Assembly (NCBI RefSeq): GCF_965208895.1
Contig: NZ_OZ242363.1
Location: forward strand, 1,674,001 to 1,738,000
Direction: 5' to 3'
From: Poriferisodalis sp965208895
GTDB taxonomy: Bacteria; Actinomycetota; Acidimicrobiia; Acidimicrobiales; Poriferisodalaceae
Length of the DNA stretch: 64,000 nt
The translations under genes and the position numbers were made by a program. Under the pieces are notes generated by a model. It saw nothing but the letters and a program-made list of their open reading frames with translations. It ran no database searches and had not been told where the DNA came from. How positions within the stretch are numbered: position 1 is the stretch's first letter; the number at the start of each line of letters is the position of its first letter. Below, one piece after another: positions 20,968 to 29,153 of the stretch.

Positions 20968-21897
20968 TCAGTCGGAAACTCGCAGCACGCCCGCGAGGCC
21001 CGCCGCGCAGCGGCCGAGCCGCAGATCGAACCGGCGTAACAGGTCAGCTTCGAGACCTCGATCGCGGCACTGGTCGCCCACGAATTCGGCGACTCGGATG
21101 GCCGCTGTCGCATGGCGACGCAGATAGGCCTCGTCGAAACGCTCGACAGGCCGAGCATCGGCATAGCTTGCACCTTGGTGCCATTCGTGGAGCCGGTCAA
21201 GACTGATGCCGACCGCCGCACTCCGGAACGCCTCTGCGACCCAGTCAGGCTGGTGGGTGAGCAACACCGGAATGCGGTGCTCGCGTTCGGGGGCAGTGCC
21301 GGTGGCGACGATCTGGGCGATCTTCGCTGCAGCCTCGAAGATCATGTGCGCCGCAGCACAGCCCTGAGCGAAGCGCAGGTCTTCCTGGTCGGCGAGTTCG
21401 CTGGTGTCGCCTGCGTCGGCTGCCTCGATCTCCTCCTCGGAGGGCCGCAGCCGTTGGGTCAAGGTCGATACCGCAGCTGAGAAGTTCCCGAAGCGCTGTT
21501 CGATTTCCGCGGTCGGAGTGGCGGGCAATCCGATCTCCTTGTCCCAGTCGATGGGTCCATGCTCGACGCTGTCGGCCAGACAAACAGCGTCACGGGCGAT
21601 GCGCGCTTCCAGCGAGCACGGTACCCGCGTGGTGCGCACTGCCCATTCGGGCGCGTCGGTGACCAGCACGTCGACGCTGCAGCCCGTTGCCGACCGCGCG
21701 CGTGCCTCAAGGTCGCTGCGCCGCTCGCTGCGATCGCCGTAATCGGCCAAGTCGTCAAAGATCGCCACCAAGTCGATGTCGCTGACGGCGCTTGCTTCGT
21801 CGCGCGCCAACGAGCCGAACAGAAGCACCGTGCCCGCACCAGCATCGACAATCTCCTGAGCAGCTCGGTGCGCCGCCGTCACAGTGGGAGCGGCCAT
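20968..21897 (-). CDS. MNT-HEPN fusion protein
   Basis: 309 residues. The N-terminal minimal nucleotidyltransferase has the GSx10DxD motif (GS at 28-29, D40 and D42) and a third acidic residue near D76 (SVDVLV). The C-terminal half (about 150-290) is all-helical and resembles HEPN-type nucleotidyltransferase-associated domains (EDLRFAQGCAAAHMIFEAAAKIAQI, then a helix ending YADARPVERF). I do not see a canonical Rx4-6H RNase motif, so the toxin function is doubtful. It begins 10 nt after the OLD-like ATPase gene on the same strand and lies before hsdR. It is the second MNT/HEPN unit in this operon. Confidence 0.75.
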   Translation of the reverse strand: MAAPTVTAAHRAAQEIVDAGAGTVLLFGSLARDEASAVSDIDLVAIFDDLADYGDRSERRSDLEARARSATGCSVDVLVTDAPEWAVRTTRVPCSLEARIARDAVCLADSVEHGPIDWDKEIGLPATPTAEIEQRFGNFSAAVSTLTQRLRPSEEEIEAADAGDTSELADQEDLRFAQGCAAAHMIFEAAAKIAQIVATGTAPEREHRIPVLLTHQPDWVAEAFRSAAVGISLDRLHEWHQGASYADARPVERFDEAYLRRHATAAIRVAEFVGDQCRDRGLEADLLRRFDLRLGRCAAGLAGVLRVSD

Positions 21898-21906
21898 GAG
21901 CCGAGA

Positions 21907-23637
21907 CTACTGCGAAGCACCCGAAACTGAAGCAACTTGGGCTATCGCGTCCAGCTTCTCGGTGACTTCGGGGTCGATGTCTTCGAGCGGGACGTGGTCG
22001 GCCAGTTCGTAGAAGCTGCGCTTGAGCATGAGGTTCGGCAAGTTGAGCTTCTCGAAGTAGGAGGCGAACAACGGGGTCAGGAAGTCGTCACTGACCTTGG
22101 TGTCTGGGTCCCACGGAGATATCTGCCGCAGCGTCCGCAGGGCCGACTCGACTTCGGCTGCGGCGTCGCTCATCGCCACTTGACGCCTCTCAACTTCACC
22201 GGCTTCCCACAATTGGCCGATGACTGCACCGCGTGCCGTGTCCTCCGCGAACGCCTCAAGCGTTGCAGGGGAACACAGATAGTTCTCGATCTCCCGGCAG
22301 TGCCACGCAAGGCATTCCAAATCGTCCCCGCCGCCCTCGCCGGGATGTTCGTCCAGCAACACGACACCGCGTAGCTGCGGCAATGCCTCCCGCAGGCCGA
22401 AGAAATGGCGTTGGGCACTGGGCAATTGATTGCCGACGTAGTGGACAAAGGGCTGCGCGAGGGCCCGTTTGGCATCGTCGTGGCCCAGCCGGTCGGCAAA
22501 TGCTTGCAGGATCGCCAGATCGGTCGAACCTTCGAGATACAGAACCCAGCCCATCGCTTCTGCGAGGGCGTACTGCTCGAAACCGATGTCGCGCAGCGAC
22601 TTGAGCAGTTGGCTGCCGCGGTCGTCGATGCGGTGGGGACGACCGACGAATGCGACCACGGCGTGGCTGCCGGCCGCCTCATTGAGCAGCACCTCGGAGT
22701 GGCTGGCGGCGACGATCTGGCTGCCGGTCTCCGCAGCGACATCGTTGATGACCCGGTACGTCTGACGCTGCCGCAGGATCTCGAGGTGAGCATCGGGCTC
22801 ATCGAGCAGCAGCACCGCACCTTCATTGGCGTACATGTAGGCCAACAGGAGCAACGTCTGCTGGAAGCCGCGGCCGCTGGAGGACAGGTCGAGCCATGTG
22901 CCGAGCTCCCGATATCGCATGGTGATCTCGCCGCGGGCGGTGACGTAACGCGGTGCTTCGATCTCCGCGCCGAACAGTTCGTCGACTCGCCTGCTGAGAT
23001 CGATCCATCGCTCGGGGGCCTCTTCATGCACGCGATAGCAGAGGTTCCGCAGCACCTCAGCCGTGCGGCCTTCGCCGATGCGCACATCGATCGCACCTCG
23101 GTCAAGGCGGACTTCACTTCCGGTCAGACCGGACATCGGCGGCAAGAACGCGACCTCTACCTCATGCGCCTCGTCGGGAATGGGCATTCGCTCGGCACTC
23201 GACGCCGGCTCTGCCCGCAGCGGACGGCAATAGAGGGATTCTTCGTTCGCGTAGTCGAATTCCAGGCCGCACTGCCAAGAGCCACGCGGCCCGACGCCTT
23301 CGACAACGATCTCGACGCGGATATTCTCCGTACGTTGCCTGCCATCGACGCGGTGCGTGTTCCTTGTGCGCAACTCATGCCAGAGCAGGTTCGCTGCCGG
23401 GACCGGCAATGAAACCAAGTCTCGACGGTTGACCGCGACACCGGGACGCTTCTCCGGTGCCGACGTGCCCGCGCGTTTCTCGCTCCACAGCTGTAGCCCA
23501 GCATGCCACAGCGCCAAAGCTTGCAGCGCAGTTGTCTTCCCGGAATTGTTCGGACCGATCAGTACCACCGGGTTGGCCAACTCGACCTCGGCCTCGCCAA
23601 ACCGCTTGAAGTTCCGCATCACCAACCGCGTCAACAC
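21907..23637 (-). CDS. OLD-like AAA ATPase with probable TOPRIM domain
   Basis: 576 residues. Walker A is GPNNSGKT (28-35), the ABC-type signature region is LSSSGRGFQQTLLLLAYM, Walker B is AVLLLDEPDAHLE, and the H-loop-like ASHSEVLL follows. The C-terminal part has YLEGSTDLAILQAFA and a later GVVLLDEHPG, spaced like the Glu and Asp of a TOPRIM nuclease. This architecture is shared by OLD nucleases and GajA-type defence proteins. Here it overlaps the 3' end of the MNT-hsdS gene by 7 nt and precedes the MNT-HEPN gene, so it is embedded in the restriction operon. No UvrD-like partner as in Gabija is present. Function is inferred from family only. Confidence 0.75.
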   Translation of the reverse strand: MLTRLVMRNFKRFGEAEVELANPVVLIGPNNSGKTTALQALALWHAGLQLWSEKRAGTSAPEKRPGVAVNRRDLVSLPVPAANLLWHELRTRNTHRVDGRQRTENIRVEIVVEGVGPRGSWQCGLEFDYANEESLYCRPLRAEPASSAERMPIPDEAHEVEVAFLPPMSGLTGSEVRLDRGAIDVRIGEGRTAEVLRNLCYRVHEEAPERWIDLSRRVDELFGAEIEAPRYVTARGEITMRYRELGTWLDLSSSGRGFQQTLLLLAYMYANEGAVLLLDEPDAHLEILRQRQTYRVINDVAAETGSQIVAASHSEVLLNEAAGSHAVVAFVGRPHRIDDRGSQLLKSLRDIGFEQYALAEAMGWVLYLEGSTDLAILQAFADRLGHDDAKRALAQPFVHYVGNQLPSAQRHFFGLREALPQLRGVVLLDEHPGEGGGDDLECLAWHCREIENYLCSPATLEAFAEDTARGAVIGQLWEAGEVERRQVAMSDAAAEVESALRTLRQISPWDPDTKVSDDFLTPLFASYFEKLNLPNLMLKRSFYELADHVPLEDIDPEVTEKLDAIAQVASVSGASQ

Positions 23638-25205
23638 GAGGCCGCATCCTCAGATTCCCGTACCCGAATCTCGCCCGAAATCAATTTCGGCAGCAGCGCA
23701 TCTCGCACTTGGATCAAGCACCTGCTGCTCTGATCTAGCGTGTGGTCCAGCCTCCAGAGGCTCGATACATGGCTCGAGAATGCGTCAACGAGAGCCTTGG
23801 TGGGAATCAACTGCCTGCTCATATAAGCCATATTGCGATTGAGGCCAGGAACAGCTGAGTCTGCCCCGATGGATGCAAGTGCTTGTAAGCCGAGTGCATA
23901 GTATAAGAATTCCAGGGTTAGACGCTCATCTGACACCTCCACGTAATACGTAGTGTCGATAGGATAGAAATCCTCATGGACTCGCACGACCATTCCGGGA
24001 TTACCTTTCCGGCCAACAATGATCCCGGGCCCATCAACATATTTCTCATTGTGCCACCCCACTCGCCCATTCGACCCGAATACCGGGACAGATCCCGTTA
24101 ATCGCTTCGAAGCCGGCAATGCCTTGCCATACAACAATTGCAAAACACTGCCAAGATTATCTAGTTGCCAACCGGCGGGGATTGGGCCGAGTTCGGAGTC
24201 GGTGAATTCGTCGGGGAAGAGGTCGTAGAGGTGGGCTGGGAGGCCCGGAAGCGATTCGCCTTCTCGCCAGCGGTCTTCCATCTTGGCCCGCACAGGTTCA
24301 AAGTCAACGAACCAAGCCTTGAACAACGCCGACGCCATCTCCTCCAACGTCGCACACATCCGCCGATTCAACTCGATCCTGTCGTCCAGCGCACCCAAGA
24401 CATCGGCTATTCGCCGTTGTTCGTCCTTGTAAGGCACTCTCATTCTGATGAGCTTTAGCACCGATCCGGATAGCTCACGGAATGTAGATCCCGAAGCATG
24501 TCGCTCGAGTTCGGCCGTATTGGCAAGAAGCCAGTAGTACACAAATTCCGGCCAATGCTCATCTCGGACCACTAGGTTGCGGAAGCCTTGGTTGGTTGAA
24601 ACGGGCTGAGCCGCGAGTGCAACGTACCCGACAGGGGCCCGCGTGGTGAGCAGCACTGTTCTCTTCGGCACCAGTGTCGCCGAAGATTGGTGCAGTCCTT
24701 GTTCAGTGAGGCTGCGGTTTCCTCGTGTTACATAGCGACCGTGCGGCACGGAAAGATCCTTGGGCGTCAACCATGGCACATCGCCACCAAAGTACTCCGG
24801 ACGCTTCGTTGAGGGGGTGCCACCTCCCACAATGTGGGCGATATCTCCGACTGCGACATCGCGCCAACCGTCGACTACTCGCGCTTCTTGTAGGACCACA
24901 TACATTCTTTCGATTTCTCGGCAGAAACTATCAGGGAGGGCCTCCCACTCCAGGACATCGACGAGGAAAGGAAGCGGCGCATTCGCTAAGGCTTCGCGAA
25001 GTTCCATAAGAGCTAGCGGGCCGAGTACATCGCTGCCGATGACTGCCAGATCGAGATCTGAGTATGGTCGCGCTCTCCATGTAACACGAGATCCGTAGGC
25101 GCGCACCTCACACTCCGGGACATGACGGTGCAGCAGTTCCAGAACTGTTGCACGATCAGCCGGGTCGAGGTCGATGGCATCATCTATCACGTCATGCTCC
25201 GCCAC
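23631..25205 (-). CDS. hsdS: Minimal nucleotidyltransferase fused to type I specificity subunit HsdS
   Basis: 524 residues. Residues 1-110 are an MNT domain with GSx10DxD (GS 38-39, D50, D52) and a third acidic D83 (FLVDVLEW). The HsdS part begins near residue 113 with WRDVAVGDIAHIVGGGTPSTKRP, followed by TRD1, the conserved helix EQRRIADVLGALDDRIELNRRM, a second TRD from about 335 (PAGWQLDNLGSVLQLLYGKALP), and a closing coiled coil ending LLPKLISGEI. HsdS sets the two half-sites recognised by the restriction complex. A fused MNT is not part of standard HsdS. The upstream gene encodes the matching HEPN partner and overlaps by 19 nt. The TRD2-coding stretch is visibly richer in A+T. Confidence 0.88.
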   Translation of the reverse strand: MAEHDVIDDAIDLDPADRATVLELLHRHVPECEVRAYGSRVTWRARPYSDLDLAVIGSDVLGPLALMELREALANAPLPFLVDVLEWEALPDSFCREIERMYVVLQEARVVDGWRDVAVGDIAHIVGGGTPSTKRPEYFGGDVPWLTPKDLSVPHGRYVTRGNRSLTEQGLHQSSATLVPKRTVLLTTRAPVGYVALAAQPVSTNQGFRNLVVRDEHWPEFVYYWLLANTAELERHASGSTFRELSGSVLKLIRMRVPYKDEQRRIADVLGALDDRIELNRRMCATLEEMASALFKAWFVDFEPVRAKMEDRWREGESLPGLPAHLYDLFPDEFTDSELGPIPAGWQLDNLGSVLQLLYGKALPASKRLTGSVPVFGSNGRVGWHNEKYVDGPGIIVGRKGNPGMVVRVHEDFYPIDTTYYVEVSDERLTLEFLYYALGLQALASIGADSAVPGLNRNMAYMSRQLIPTKALVDAFSSHVSSLWRLDHTLDQSSRCLIQVRDALLPKLISGEIRVRESEDAASC

Positions 25206-25630
25206 GGTTTGCCGATGAGTCTGTCGTGCAGTGCGACTGCGTCTCGGATATACGGACCAACGATGGCAAGGCAGGCATCGGCCTTTTCCTCGCTGTAATC
25301 GTGTGACGTGTCATTTCTGATGCTCCAATATCTCAACCAGTCGGGAAGTTCTTCGCCCAGCAGCGAATTGGTTGCGCCGAGTTTGAGGACTTCGACCGGG
25401 CTGGTCGGCACGTCGTTGAGCTCGAGTACTTCGCCGAGGTGACGCCTCAGTGTCTTCCAGCAGGTGTCTATGCACACTTCGAAACGCTGTATGACGGACT
25501 CTCGCATGCCATCGACGATCCATGATGGGTACCCGTCGAGGTCATGCAGTAAGTGCTGGTGCTGCTCTTCTAAACGCTGGAGAGAACTGGTGAACTTGCT
25601 GTAATCGATCCGCGCATCACCGTCAGTCAT
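25187..25630 (-). CDS. HEPN toxin/nucleotidyltransferase-binding protein (HI0074/HepT-like)
   Basis: 147 residues from ATG 25630, which follows the upstream stop by one base (TGAgATG). An alternative ATG is at 25642. The sequence matches the HI0074 family: SVIQRFEVCIDTCWKTLRRHLGE, then SPVEVLKLGATNSLL. The RNase motif RX4HXY is intact at R105-NDTS-H110-D-Y112. In HepT-MntA pairs the HEPN protein is an RNase toxin and the MNT protein silences it by adenylylating the Tyr of this motif. The MNT partner here is the N-terminal domain of the downstream HsdS protein. The overlap with that gene supports coupled synthesis. Confidence 0.85.
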   Translation of the reverse strand: MTDGDARIDYSKFTSSLQRLEEQHQHLLHDLDGYPSWIVDGMRESVIQRFEVCIDTCWKTLRRHLGEVLELNDVPTSPVEVLKLGATNSLLGEELPDWLRYWSIRNDTSHDYSEEKADACLAIVGPYIRDAVALHDRLIGKPWRSMT

Positions 25631-25631
25631 C

Positions 25632-25910
25632 TCAAAATCCATACCTGCGCGCAATACGGACTGCGGTGATGTCGTTGTCGCCGGGATCCCATCTGGCGTT
25701 TTCGTTCTCGCCCTCCCAGTCTGCATGATCGGGCTTGTGTCTGATGCTGATGGCGCTGAGGCTGTCTGACGAGACGTTGTCGAAGCCGTCCTCATAGCCG
25801 TCCACCACGACTCGTGCATCCGCGGGGAACGTCGCCAGCAGATCGATGAGCCCCTTGACAGTCAGCGCGCTGTCAGGCCCTGATCCGGTGTCCGGTTTGC
25901 TGTCTCCCAT
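25632..25910 (-). CDS. Small conserved hypothetical protein in the restriction operon
   Basis: 92 residues. The N-terminal half has LTVKGLIDLLATFPADARVVVDGYEDGFDNV, a pattern I have seen in small proteins near restriction or toxin genes that lack a defined function. The C-terminal half is acidic and charged, ending in AVRIARRYGF. It lies between hsdM (67-nt gap) and the HEPN gene (next start one base after its stop), so it is part of the operon. No enzymatic motif is visible. A role as an accessory or regulatory protein of the system is only a guess. Confidence 0.6.
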   Translation of the reverse strand: MGDSKPDTGSGPDSALTVKGLIDLLATFPADARVVVDGYEDGFDNVSSDSLSAISIRHKPDHADWEGENENARWDPGDNDITAVRIARRYGF

Positions 25911-25977
25911 TGTGCCGGCCTCCGTCCTGCGGCATGACTACTAACTGTCTGCCGGGGCCGACGGCACCAAGCAGTCC

Positions 25978-27567
25978 TCAGAAGCCCAAGGATTGCAGGT
26001 TCGCTTCGATCTGGGAATCCAATTTCGCTGCTTCGGCTTGCTGGGCGCGCCACTGGGCTGCCAGGCGGGTCATCTTGTCGGCGAACGGCTCGCCGTCGTC
26101 GGGCTGGGGTGCCACGCCCACGTAGCGGCCCGGCGTGAGCACGCAGTCGTGAGCCAGCACGTCGTCGACCGAGACCGACTTGCAATACCCGAGCTCATCG
26201 GCGTACGGGGCGGCGCTGTCTGCCGACCGCCACGCGTGGTAGGTACTCGCAACTTGGGCGATGTCGTCGTCGGTGAACTCGCGATGGGTGCGGTCGACCA
26301 TGCGTCCGAGTGTTCGAGCGTCGATGAACAGGATCTCGCCCCGCCGGTCGCGCAACGCACCTTCGCCGGTGCGGTCCTTGGCCAAGAACCACAGGCACGC
26401 CGGGATCGCGGTCGTGAAGAACAGCTGGCCCGGCAGGGCGACCATGCAGTCGACGAGGTCGGCTTCGATCAGGTTCTTGCGGATCTCGCCCTCGCCTGAC
26501 TGCTGAGACGACATCGAGCCGTTCGCCAGCACGAAACCCGCGACGCCCCGCGGAGCGAGATGATGCACCATGTGCTGCACCCAGGCGTAGTTGGCGTTGC
26601 CCTTGGGCGGCACGCCGTAACGCCAGCGCTGATCGTCGCTCAGCCGGTCTCCGCCCCAGTCGGACACGTTGAACGGCGGGTTCGCCAAGATGAAGTCTGC
26701 CCGCAGGTCCCCATGACGGTCGTCGTGGAACGAGTCGCCGTGTTCGATCTGGCCCCCGATGCCGCGGATCGCCAGATTCATGCGAGCCAGGCGCCACGTC
26801 GTGTAGTTGGACTCCTGGCCGTAGACGGAGATGTCGGTGCGTGCCCCGCGAGGCGGCGCTGCGCCATTCCCGTTTCCGTCGGCGTGAGCCTCGATGAAGT
26901 CCACCGACTGGACGAACATGCCCGCAGAACCGCAGCACGGGTCGTACACACGGCCTTGATACGGCTCGATCATCTCGACGAGCAGCCTCACCACGCAGCG
27001 AGGCGTGTAGAACTCGCCGCCGCGCTTGCCCTCAGCATCAGCGAACATCGACAAGAAGTACTCGTACACCCGCCCGAGCACATCGCGGGAGCGGGCTGCC
27101 GCATCGCCCACCGTGACGTTGCCCAGCATGTCGATGAGCTGCCCGAGTCGTTCCTGGTCGAGCGCCGGACGCGCGTAGTCCTTGGGCAGCACACCGCGCA
27201 GCGCCGGGTTCAGCGCCTCCAACTCGTCCATGGCCATGTCCACGATCGAGCCGATCGTCGGCTGCCGAGCCTGAGCGACAAGCGTGTCCCACTGAGCAGG
27301 CGGTGGCACCCAGGCGACATTGCGCCAGCGGTACTCGTCGATGTCGTCGGGATCGGCGCCCTCGTCCATCTCGTCTTCCAGCTGTGCCCGCACCTCGCTG
27401 AACGCATCCGAGACGTACTTCAGGAAGATCAGACCGAGCACCACATGCTTGTATTCGGCAGCGTCCATGCTCCCGCGCATCTTGTCGGCTGCGGCCCACA
27501 GCGTCCGCTCGATGTCGGCCAGATCGCCGCCGGTCTCATCGCGCTCACGGGATGTGTTCGTGGGCAT
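25978..27567 (-). CDS. hsdM: Type I DNA methyltransferase M subunit
   Basis: 529 residues from ATG 27567 (MPTNTSRERDETGGD), with GGAG 6 nt upstream; the frame stays open to 27666 without a comparable site. The N-terminal helical domain is LWAAADKMRGSMDAAEYKHVVLGLIFLKYVSD. The SAM motif I region is VYDPCCGSAGMFVQS and the catalytic adenine-N6 motif IV is ILANPPFNVSDW. It methylates adenine in the HsdS-determined target and also forms the core of the restriction complex. It is the first gene of the operon. The divergent gap to the DUF2784 gene (27568-27755) probably carries its promoter, but no clear hexamers stand out. Confidence 0.94.
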   Translation of the reverse strand: MPTNTSRERDETGGDLADIERTLWAAADKMRGSMDAAEYKHVVLGLIFLKYVSDAFSEVRAQLEDEMDEGADPDDIDEYRWRNVAWVPPPAQWDTLVAQARQPTIGSIVDMAMDELEALNPALRGVLPKDYARPALDQERLGQLIDMLGNVTVGDAAARSRDVLGRVYEYFLSMFADAEGKRGGEFYTPRCVVRLLVEMIEPYQGRVYDPCCGSAGMFVQSVDFIEAHADGNGNGAAPPRGARTDISVYGQESNYTTWRLARMNLAIRGIGGQIEHGDSFHDDRHGDLRADFILANPPFNVSDWGGDRLSDDQRWRYGVPPKGNANYAWVQHMVHHLAPRGVAGFVLANGSMSSQQSGEGEIRKNLIEADLVDCMVALPGQLFFTTAIPACLWFLAKDRTGEGALRDRRGEILFIDARTLGRMVDRTHREFTDDDIAQVASTYHAWRSADSAAPYADELGYCKSVSVDDVLAHDCVLTPGRYVGVAPQPDDGEPFADKMTRLAAQWRAQQAEAAKLDSQIEANLQSLGF

Positions 27568-27755
27568 TTCTCGGCTCCGCTGTGAACTCGACCGGCGCAG
27601 TGGACGTTCGCACCTGCATTCGTTTCTACTCCAATCGGACTCGCATCGACGCAATCTGATGAGCAACGGCCGCCGCGGCGACCGTCACGGCGGCGCAGTC
27701 CGCAGCGCACTCGCTCGATAGCGTCGCAGCGGCGGGTTGACATAGGAGCGAAGCG

Positions 27756-28175
27756 ATGGTTGCTGTCGGGCTGGCGCGACTTGTGGCGGCGTCGCACCTG
27801 AGCTACATCGTGTTCCTGCTGGTGGGCGGGTTCATGGCGAGGCGCTGGCCGCAGCTGATGAAGTGGCACCTCGGGGCCATCGGCGCCGCCGGCGTGGTGA
27901 ACCTCACCGGTTCGGACTGCCCGCTGACCGTGTGGGAGACTTGGCTCCTGCGCAAGGGCGGGCGAGAGCCCTACGAGACCGGCTTCATCTCGCACTACCT
28001 GGTGGAACCGATCTACCCGCCGGGCATCACCGGCAGAGTCAACTTCACGATGCTCGTCACCTTGACGGTCCCGATCGCGGTGAGCTACTGGCGCATGCGT
28101 CAGCGCGGCACTCGACCGCCGCTTCCTTGCCGAACTCGGCTCAACTCACCGGATCGAACCACTCCAGCCCCTTGA
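27756..28175 (+). CDS. DUF2784 family membrane protein
   Basis: 139 residues with about three membrane segments (ARLVAASHLSYIVFLLVGGF, a middle one near LGAIGAAGVVNLTG, and FTMLVTLTVPIAVSY). The stretch GSDCPLTVWETWLLRKGG followed by GFISHYLVEPIYPPG is diagnostic of DUF2784. The conserved Cys, Trp and His suggest a membrane redox or binding site, but the family is uncharacterised. AGGAG lies 8 nt before the ATG. Its 3' end overlaps the convergent vapC gene by 35 nt, and the last 25 residues there look unconserved. Confidence 0.8.
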   Translation: MVAVGLARLVAASHLSYIVFLLVGGFMARRWPQLMKWHLGAIGAAGVVNLTGSDCPLTVWETWLLRKGGREPYETGFISHYLVEPIYPPGITGRVNFTMLVTLTVPIAVSYWRMRQRGTRPPLPCRTRLNSPDRTTPAP

Positions 28176-28572
28176 ATCGAGAGAAGCCGGCATCGGCGGT
28201 GGCAATCCGCGCTCCGGTGGCGACCGCGATTGCAGCAAGCCATGCGTCGGGCACCAGATTGCCTCGCAACAGCCGATCTGCCTCGGCGAAGGCCGCGAAA
28301 TGCTCCCACGCCGCTGCGGTGGCATGAACAACTCGTGCCGGTCCGGCAGCTCGCAATGCGGTCACGAACGAGAGCGCCTCGCTCAATGGGGCCGGTTCGA
28401 CGTAGATCCGAGGGTTGGTGACAATGCGAAGAAAGCCGGTCAGCACAACGTCGACAAGGGCGAGAGCCTCGGCGCCGACCGCTGCATTGTTGAGCCAATC
28501 TGCGTACTGGCCATGAAGTCCTTCTTCGCGCTTGTACGCGTAGACGATGACATTGACATCGGGAAGGATCAT
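28141..28572 (-). CDS. vapC: VapC-type PIN toxin
   Basis: 143 residues of the PIN fold. Acidic residues are placed as expected for the metal site: D5 in ILPDVNVIVYAY, a Glu in the middle region (SEALSF), and the distal pair in NLVPDAWLAAIA and ARIATADAGFSRF. VapC toxins are metal-dependent RNases, often of tRNA. The start forms an ATGA overlap with the vapB stop. The 3' end overlaps the convergent DUF2784 gene. All four acidic positions appear present, so the toxin should be active. Confidence 0.9.
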   Translation of the reverse strand: MILPDVNVIVYAYKREEGLHGQYADWLNNAAVGAEALALVDVVLTGFLRIVTNPRIYVEPAPLSEALSFVTALRAAGPARVVHATAAAWEHFAAFAEADRLLRGNLVPDAWLAAIAVATGARIATADAGFSRFKGLEWFDPVS

Positions 28573-28811
28573 CGAAGACCGTCGGCATCGAGCGCTGCTG
28601 CGAGCGCATCACGATCAGACACATCGACGAGCGGCCGATCAGAGGAGCTGCCGTGAACTGGCAGTCGCTCGAACCTGACCGGCATGTCCGACTCGCTCAG
28701 TACTTGACGCAATCCCTCGATCACCAGGCTGGTGAACGTTCGACCAGACTCTCTGGCTTTCTGCTTCGCTTCCTCGGCCAGTCCGTCAGGCAGATTGATG
28801 GTCGTTCTCAT
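28569..28811 (-). CDS. vapB: VapB-type ribbon-helix-helix antitoxin
   Basis: 80 residues if it starts at ATG 28811 (MRTTINLPDGLAEEAKQ). An in-frame ATG at 28823 would add four residues. The N-terminal beta strand and two helices form the DNA-binding RHH fold (RTTINLPDGLAEEAKQKARESGRTFTSLVIEGL). The C-terminal part would wrap the toxin. It overlaps vapC by 4 nt. A perfect 14-bp palindrome lies directly upstream and is the likely autoregulatory operator; the longer start would fall inside this palindrome, which favours 28811. Confidence 0.85.
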   Translation of the reverse strand: MRTTINLPDGLAEEAKQKARESGRTFTSLVIEGLRQVLSESDMPVRFERLPVHGSSSDRPLVDVSDRDALAAALDADGLR

Positions 28812-28820
28812 ACATATAAG

Positions 28821-28834
28821 CATACCTAGGTATG
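28821..28834. promoter_or_regulatory. Perfect palindrome upstream of vapBC
   Basis: CATACCTAGGTATG is identical to its reverse complement. It lies 10 nt before the preferred vapB start. Outer CATAT/ATATG elements (from 28813 and to about 28841) extend the partial symmetry. RHH antitoxins bind such palindromes to repress their own operon. The short distance to the start implies a very short leader. Confidence 0.65.
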
Positions 28835-28904
28835 TGCATATGCGTCCATCTCGCCTACGAACGTCGTATTGCCATCACCCACCGCCGATCGCCCGGATGA
28901 GACG

Positions 28905-29090
28905 CTTGCCTGATACAGGCGTCCGCGTCGCAGTGACTCGGCGTCGCGAGCCAAGCCGTAGACTCGCACCCGGTTGTCGTGAGCGAAGCCGGTGAGATCC
29001 CGGCACTGTCCCGCAACGGTGATGCCCCTTCGGGGGACAAGTCCGGTCGCCTCCCGTCTGCCATCCACGAACCGATTCCTCGAGGTAAGG
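28905..29090 (+). ncRNA. Cobalamin riboswitch
   Basis: The conserved core is clear: GGTGAGATCCCGGCACTGTC begins at 28991, with CCCGCAACGGTGA to about 29023, then a short hairpin (CCCCTTCGGGGG) and AAGTCCGGTCGCCTCCCGTC (29039-29058) in the place of the B12 box. This is the well-known adenosylcobalamin-sensing leader of B12 transport and synthesis genes. The ends are estimated. It sits about 65 nt before the btuF-like gene and should reduce expression of the uptake operon when B12 is plentiful. Confidence 0.85.
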
Positions 29091-29153
29091 AGCGGCTCGT
29101 GCGGTGGGTGCTCCCGCTGCTCGGCCCTGAACTCGAGCAGAAGGGAGAACACC

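Noticed and set aside
21907..23637. Gabija GajA
   Set aside because: The ATPase/TOPRIM layout is similar, but no GajB-type UvrD helicase gene is adjacent, and the gene lies inside a restriction operon.
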